A stretch of 8,105 bases of DNA. It comes from JBGOTP01 sp041476545 (GTDB lineage: Bacteria > Acidobacteriota > Vicinamibacteria > Vicinamibacterales > CAVVIG01). Below the pieces are notes generated by a model, which searched no databases, had not been told where the DNA came from, and saw only the letters and a list, made by a program, of their open reading frames with translations. The position numbers and the translations under genes are program-made. The stretch spans positions 1 through 8,105 of the forward strand of contig JBGOTP010000243.1 of the NCBI GenBank assembly GCA_041476545.1, given 5' to 3'. Of this stretch, positions 5,497-8,105 are shown in pieces; position 1 is the stretch's first letter, and each line of letters begins with the position of its first letter.

Positions 5497-6192
5497 ATGA
5501 AGGCCATGGGAAAAGGTTCCGTGTCGTCGTTCCTGATGGTTCTGCTGAACGTGAGCTGGTACTTCGTGGCGCTCGTCCTGGCGCTGACGGCGTTGCTCGT
5601 GGTGCTCTCCCCGTTCAACATTCCCGGCTTGACGCTGACGATTGAAATGCCGCGGGGACCCGACTTCACGATCGAGCAGTCGTCTGTCGATGTTCCCGGC
5701 TTCAAGATGACCATTCCAGTGACTGTCAGTGTGGACCCTCGAACGCACCGTGTGACGGCTCCGTCGCTCGGCATCGAGGACGCGCAAGTACAGGACGTCC
5801 GTGGGTCGCTCAGATTCCCCGCACGGAGGGGCGCCTTCTTCGTCGGGAACGCGATCCTCCTCATCGTCTTGCTCGCCTTCGTCCTGCTGGCCATCGGCCA
5901 GCTCCGGGCCGTGTTCCGCACGCTCCGTGATGGCCGGCCGTTCGTGCGCGCCAACGCGACGCGAATCCGCTGGCTGGCGTGTGTCGTCATCGCCGGCGAA
6001 TTCGCGCGGTCGGCGATCGTGTTCTTCGAGAACTACTACGCCATGACCCATTTCTCCGCCGAGGGTCTGCGTTTCATGGCCCGGCCCGATATCAACGTCT
6101 TTGCCATCATCAACGGCTTGATCATCCTGGTGATCGCGGAAGTCTTTCGAGCAGGAGCCCGCCTCGATGAAGAGCAGTCGCTGACGATCTGA
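5497..6192 (+). CDS. DUF2975 family four-helix membrane protein
   Basis: A 231-residue integral membrane protein matching DUF2975. Four hydrophobic segments are seen: about 11-38 (SFLMVLLNVSWYFVALVLAL), 113-135 (AFFVGNAILLIVLLAFVLLA), 156-178 (RIRWLACVVIAGEFARSAIVFF) and 200-219 (NVFAIINGLIILVIAEVF). The family's conserved parts are present: LRDGRPFVRANATRIRWLA (143-161) between helices 2 and 3, and the C-terminus IAEVFRAGARLDEEQSLTI (213-231), which is nearly invariant in style. A loop of about 75 residues between helices 1 and 2 would be outside the cell membrane. Biochemical function is not established for the family. DUF2975 genes are typically followed by a small XRE regulator (as in the Bacillus yoaS-yozG pair), as here with a 9-base gap. 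That suggests the membrane protein senses a signal or controls the regulator, which is inference. The operon has its own promoter and twin operators. Confidence 0.88.
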   Translation: MKAMGKGSVSSFLMVLLNVSWYFVALVLALTALLVVLSPFNIPGLTLTIEMPRGPDFTIEQSSVDVPGFKMTIPVTVSVDPRTHRVTAPSLGIEDAQVQDVRGSLRFPARRGAFFVGNAILLIVLLAFVLLAIGQLRAVFRTLRDGRPFVRANATRIRWLACVVIAGEFARSAIVFFENYYAMTHFSAEGLRFMARPDINVFAIINGLIILVIAEVFRAGARLDEEQSLTI

Positions 6193-6194
6193 GG
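6191..6194 (+). promoter_or_regulatory. Shine-Dalgarno GAGG overlapping the DUF2975 stop
   Basis: GAGG shares two bases with the TGA of the membrane-protein gene and lies seven bases before ATG 6202. This indicates coupled translation of the two genes. Confidence 0.7.
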
Positions 6195-6201
6195 CAACAA
6201 G

Positions 6202-6441
6202 ATGGCCATACGCGTCAAGCTCGACCACCTCCTGCTCGACCGCCGCCTCACGCTGACGGAACTAGCCGACCACATCGGCATCACAATCGCGAACCTGTCG
6301 GTACTGAAAACGAACAAGGCTCGCGCCATCCGCTTTTCCACGCTCGAGGCTCTGTGCCGGGAGCTCCGCTGCCAGCCGGGCGATCTGCTGGAGTGGACCC
6401 CAGATCAGGCCGTCAGGCCCGAGTCCCGAAGCGCCGTGTAG
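6202..6441 (+). CDS. XRE/Cro-CI family small helix-turn-helix regulator (YozG-like)
   Basis: A 79-residue DNA-binding protein made of one XRE-type five-helix domain (about 3-66). Visible marks: MAIRVKLDHLLLDRRLT start, first HTH helix TLTELADHIG (17-26), recognition helix in ITIANLSVLKTNKARAIR (27-44), and FSTLEALCRELRCQPGDLLEW (45-65), the standard ending of the YozG-like subgroup. It probably dimerises and binds palindromes; the two sites at 5407-5467 are the obvious candidates, so it likely represses its own operon. It starts 9 bases after the DUF2975 stop with an overlapping ribosome site. The core ends at residue 68; residues 69-79 and the stop (6406-6441) lie entirely over the end of the opposite gene. 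Cysteines C52 and C57 are in the last helical region. Confidence 0.9.
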   Translation: MAIRVKLDHLLLDRRLTLTELADHIGITIANLSVLKTNKARAIRFSTLEALCRELRCQPGDLLEWTPDQAVRPESRSAV

Positions 6442-8105
6442 GTCGCGTACCCGCCTGACAGATTCCACGCCCGATATCCGTGCTGCGCCAGGAACCGCGT
6501 GGCGTAATACGCGCGCTGCCCCACGCCACAGGAGATCCAAATGTCCCGGTCCGTCGGCAGCTCGGTGTAGCGGTCGCGCAACTGCGAGAGCGGCAGGTTG
6601 ATCGCATCGGGAATGTGCCCGGCGCCGAACTCGTCTGGCTCGCGCACATCGAGAAGCAGCGCCTCGGTTGAGCCGAGCGCCAGCCAGTCGGCCACGGGCA
6701 TGTCGCCGTTCAGGACGTTCTCGGCCAGCATGCCCGCCAGGTTGACCGGATCCTTCGCGGCCCCGAACTGCGGCGCGTAACACAGCTCGGCGGCGGCAAG
6801 ATCGTGCACCGTACCGCCGAACTGGATCGCGGTGGCGATGACGTCGATGCGCTTCTCAACGCCCTCACGTCCCACGGCTTGCGCCCCGAGGATTCTGCCG
6901 TCGGGTACAGAGAACAGGAGCTTGAGATGAATCGGCTGTGCGCCCGGATAGTAGCCGGCGTGGTGGCCCGGGTGTAGATACACTTTCTCGAACATCGTCA
7001 CCCCGGCGCGGCGGAGTCCCTTCTCGCTGGCGCCGGTCGACGCAACCGTCAGACCCAACACGCCCACAACGGCCGTCGCCTGCACGCCACGAAAGTGGGT
7101 CGCGCGTCCAGCGATCGACTCGGCCGCCACGCGACCCTGGCGATTGGCCGGCCCGGCAAGCGGCAGCACGGTCTCCTGCCCCGTCAGCACGTCTGGCGAT
7201 TCGACCGCATCGCCGACGGCCCAGATCCGCGGATCCGATGTGCGCATCTGCGGGTCGACGACAATGCCACCGCGCGCACCGATGGCAAGACCGGCATCGC
7301 GGGCCAGGCCAGTTTCTGGCCGTACGCCGATCGCCAGAATCACAAGATCCGCGGGCAACCGCGCGCCGCTCGCGGAGACGACGGTCAACCCGCCACCAGG
7401 GTTCTGGTCGATGCGCGCCAGGCCATCGGCGAGGTGCAGCGTCACGCCGCGGGTCGCGAGGTGCGCCTTGATGGGTGCCGCCATCTCCGGATCCAGCGGA
7501 GGCATGACCTGCGGGAGCTGTTCGAGCACGGTCACGGCGAGGTCGCGATGGACGAGGTTCTCGACCATCTCGAGGCCGATGAAGCCGCCGCCCACGACGA
7601 CAGCCGTCCGCGCACCGCGATCGCTGATCCACGAACGGATGCGGCGCGAATCCGGGATAGTGCGGATGGCGAAGACGCCGGGCAGATCCACCCCTGGCAG
7701 TGGCGGCCGGATCGGCGCCGCGCCCGGCGACAGGACGAGCGCATCGTAGCGCTCTGAACGGCTGACGCCGCTCTGAAGATCGCGCACGCTGATCGCGCGA
7801 GCCTGGCGGTCAACGGCGATCACTTCGGTGTCCGTATGCACGTCGATGTTGAATCGCTGGCGGAACAACTCGGGCGACGCCACGAGCAACGCGCGCTCGT
7901 CCTCGATGACGTTGCCAACGAAATACGGCAGGCCGCAGTTGGCAAACGACACGAAAGGCCCGCGGTCGAAGACAGCGATCTCCGCCGACTCGTCAAGCCG
8001 GCGCAGACGCGCCGCGCACGACGCGCCTCCCGCGACACCGCCGACGATGAGCACACGGCGCCGCGGGTTGGTCGGGCGCGAGCCCGCGGTGTGGGGATCG
8101 GCCAG
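6405..8105 (-). CDS. CoA-disulfide-reductase-like flavoprotein with C-terminal rhodanese domain (5' end beyond window)
   Basis: A class-I pyridine-nucleotide disulfide oxidoreductase of the CoADR-RHD type. Numbering from GTG 8054 (549 residues): FAD-binding IVGGVAGGASCAARL (3-17); active-site SFANCGLPYFVG (36-47) with the single redox cysteine C40 that in CoA disulfide reductase (Cdr) forms a mixed disulfide with CoA; NAD(P)H-binding VVVGGGFIGLEM (152-163); second FAD motif TSDPRIWAVGDA (272-283); GPANRQGRVAAE (301-312). Conserved tyrosines of the dimerisation domain appear at HAGYYPGA (365-372) and CYAPQFGAAKDPVN (425-438). Residues about 452-545 are a rhodanese domain with LLLDVREPDEF and the active loop CGVGQR, catalytic C509. 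Likely roles: reduction of CoA disulfide, persulfide or polysulfide in the cytoplasm. GTG 8054 lacks a Shine-Dalgarno and the frame stays open for 17 more codons to the edge, so the real start is probably outside. Same stop overlaps the XRE gene by 37 bp. Confidence 0.92.
   Translation of the reverse strand: MADPHTAGSRPTNPRRRVLIVGGVAGGASCAARLRRLDESAEIAVFDRGPFVSFANCGLPYFVGNVIEDERALLVASPELFRQRFNIDVHTDTEVIAVDRQARAISVRDLQSGVSRSERYDALVLSPGAAPIRPPLPGVDLPGVFAIRTIPDSRRIRSWISDRGARTAVVVGGGFIGLEMVENLVHRDLAVTVLEQLPQVMPPLDPEMAAPIKAHLATRGVTLHLADGLARIDQNPGGGLTVVSASGARLPADLVILAIGVRPETGLARDAGLAIGARGGIVVDPQMRTSDPRIWAVGDAVESPDVLTGQETVLPLAGPANRQGRVAAESIAGRATHFRGVQATAVVGVLGLTVASTGASEKGLRRAGVTMFEKVYLHPGHHAGYYPGAQPIHLKLLFSVPDGRILGAQAVGREGVEKRIDVIATAIQFGGTVHDLAAAELCYAPQFGAAKDPVNLAGMLAENVLNGDMPVADWLALGSTEALLLDVREPDEFGAGHIPDAINLPLSQLRDRYTELPTDRDIWISCGVGQRAYYATRFLAQHGYRAWNLSGGYATYTALRDSGLTA

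Noticed and set aside
5425..6228. 267-codon open frame on the minus strand
   Set aside because: Antisense to the DUF2975 gene; His/Arg/Asp-rich low-complexity product and it would run into the palindromes.

Overview
The window looks like chromosomal DNA from a GC-rich bacterium, most likely an Acidobacteriota member of the Vicinamibacteria type. Three things suggest this: the tail of a large MacB/FtsX-type permease of the ADOP kind, a membrane-bound winged-helix/FlgO-like/TPR regulator of the sort that is multiplied in those genomes, and secreted SRPBCC and small beta-rich proteins. No marker gene is present, so the taxonomy is an inference. I see no rRNA, tRNA, CRISPR array, transposase or phage gene.

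Layout. (1) Positions 1-1043 (+) hold the C-terminal part of an ADOP/MacB-like ABC permease, cut by the window edge. (2) Positions 1044-1208 are a convergent gap with a degenerate inverted-repeat element. (3) On the minus strand a secreted protein of unknown function (1960-1388) is followed 7 bases later by a possible small one-helix membrane protein (1380-1192), whose last codons run into the repeat. (4) A divergent gap (1961-2225) separates these from a 634-residue membrane regulator (2226-4130, +), with an N-terminal OmpR-type winged helix, one membrane helix, a FlgO/TolB-N-like domain and TPR repeats. (5) Downstream in the same direction is a secreted SRPBCC-fold protein (4272-4907), a second inverted-repeat element (4918-4992), and a small charged protein of unknown function (5084-5353).

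(6) The most distinctive part is an AT-rich island (about 5400-5470) with two nearly identical perfect palindromes. They match at 16 of 17 core positions and have centres 42 bp apart. They lie just upstream of a two-gene operon of a DUF2975 four-helix membrane protein (5497-6192) and an XRE/Cro-type regulator (6202-6441). The likely -10 hexamer sits inside the second palindrome, so the operon is probably repressed by its own regulator. (7) On the minus strand, overlapping the end of the regulator gene by 37 bp, is a CoA-disulfide-reductase-like flavoprotein fused to a rhodanese domain (8105-6405), whose true start probably lies beyond the window.

The genes do not form one pathway. The clearest functional unit is the DUF2975/XRE operon with its twin operators: a small membrane-protein/repressor module whose input signal is unknown. 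The rest is a mix of envelope transport, membrane-linked sensing, secreted proteins and thiol/sulfur redox chemistry.
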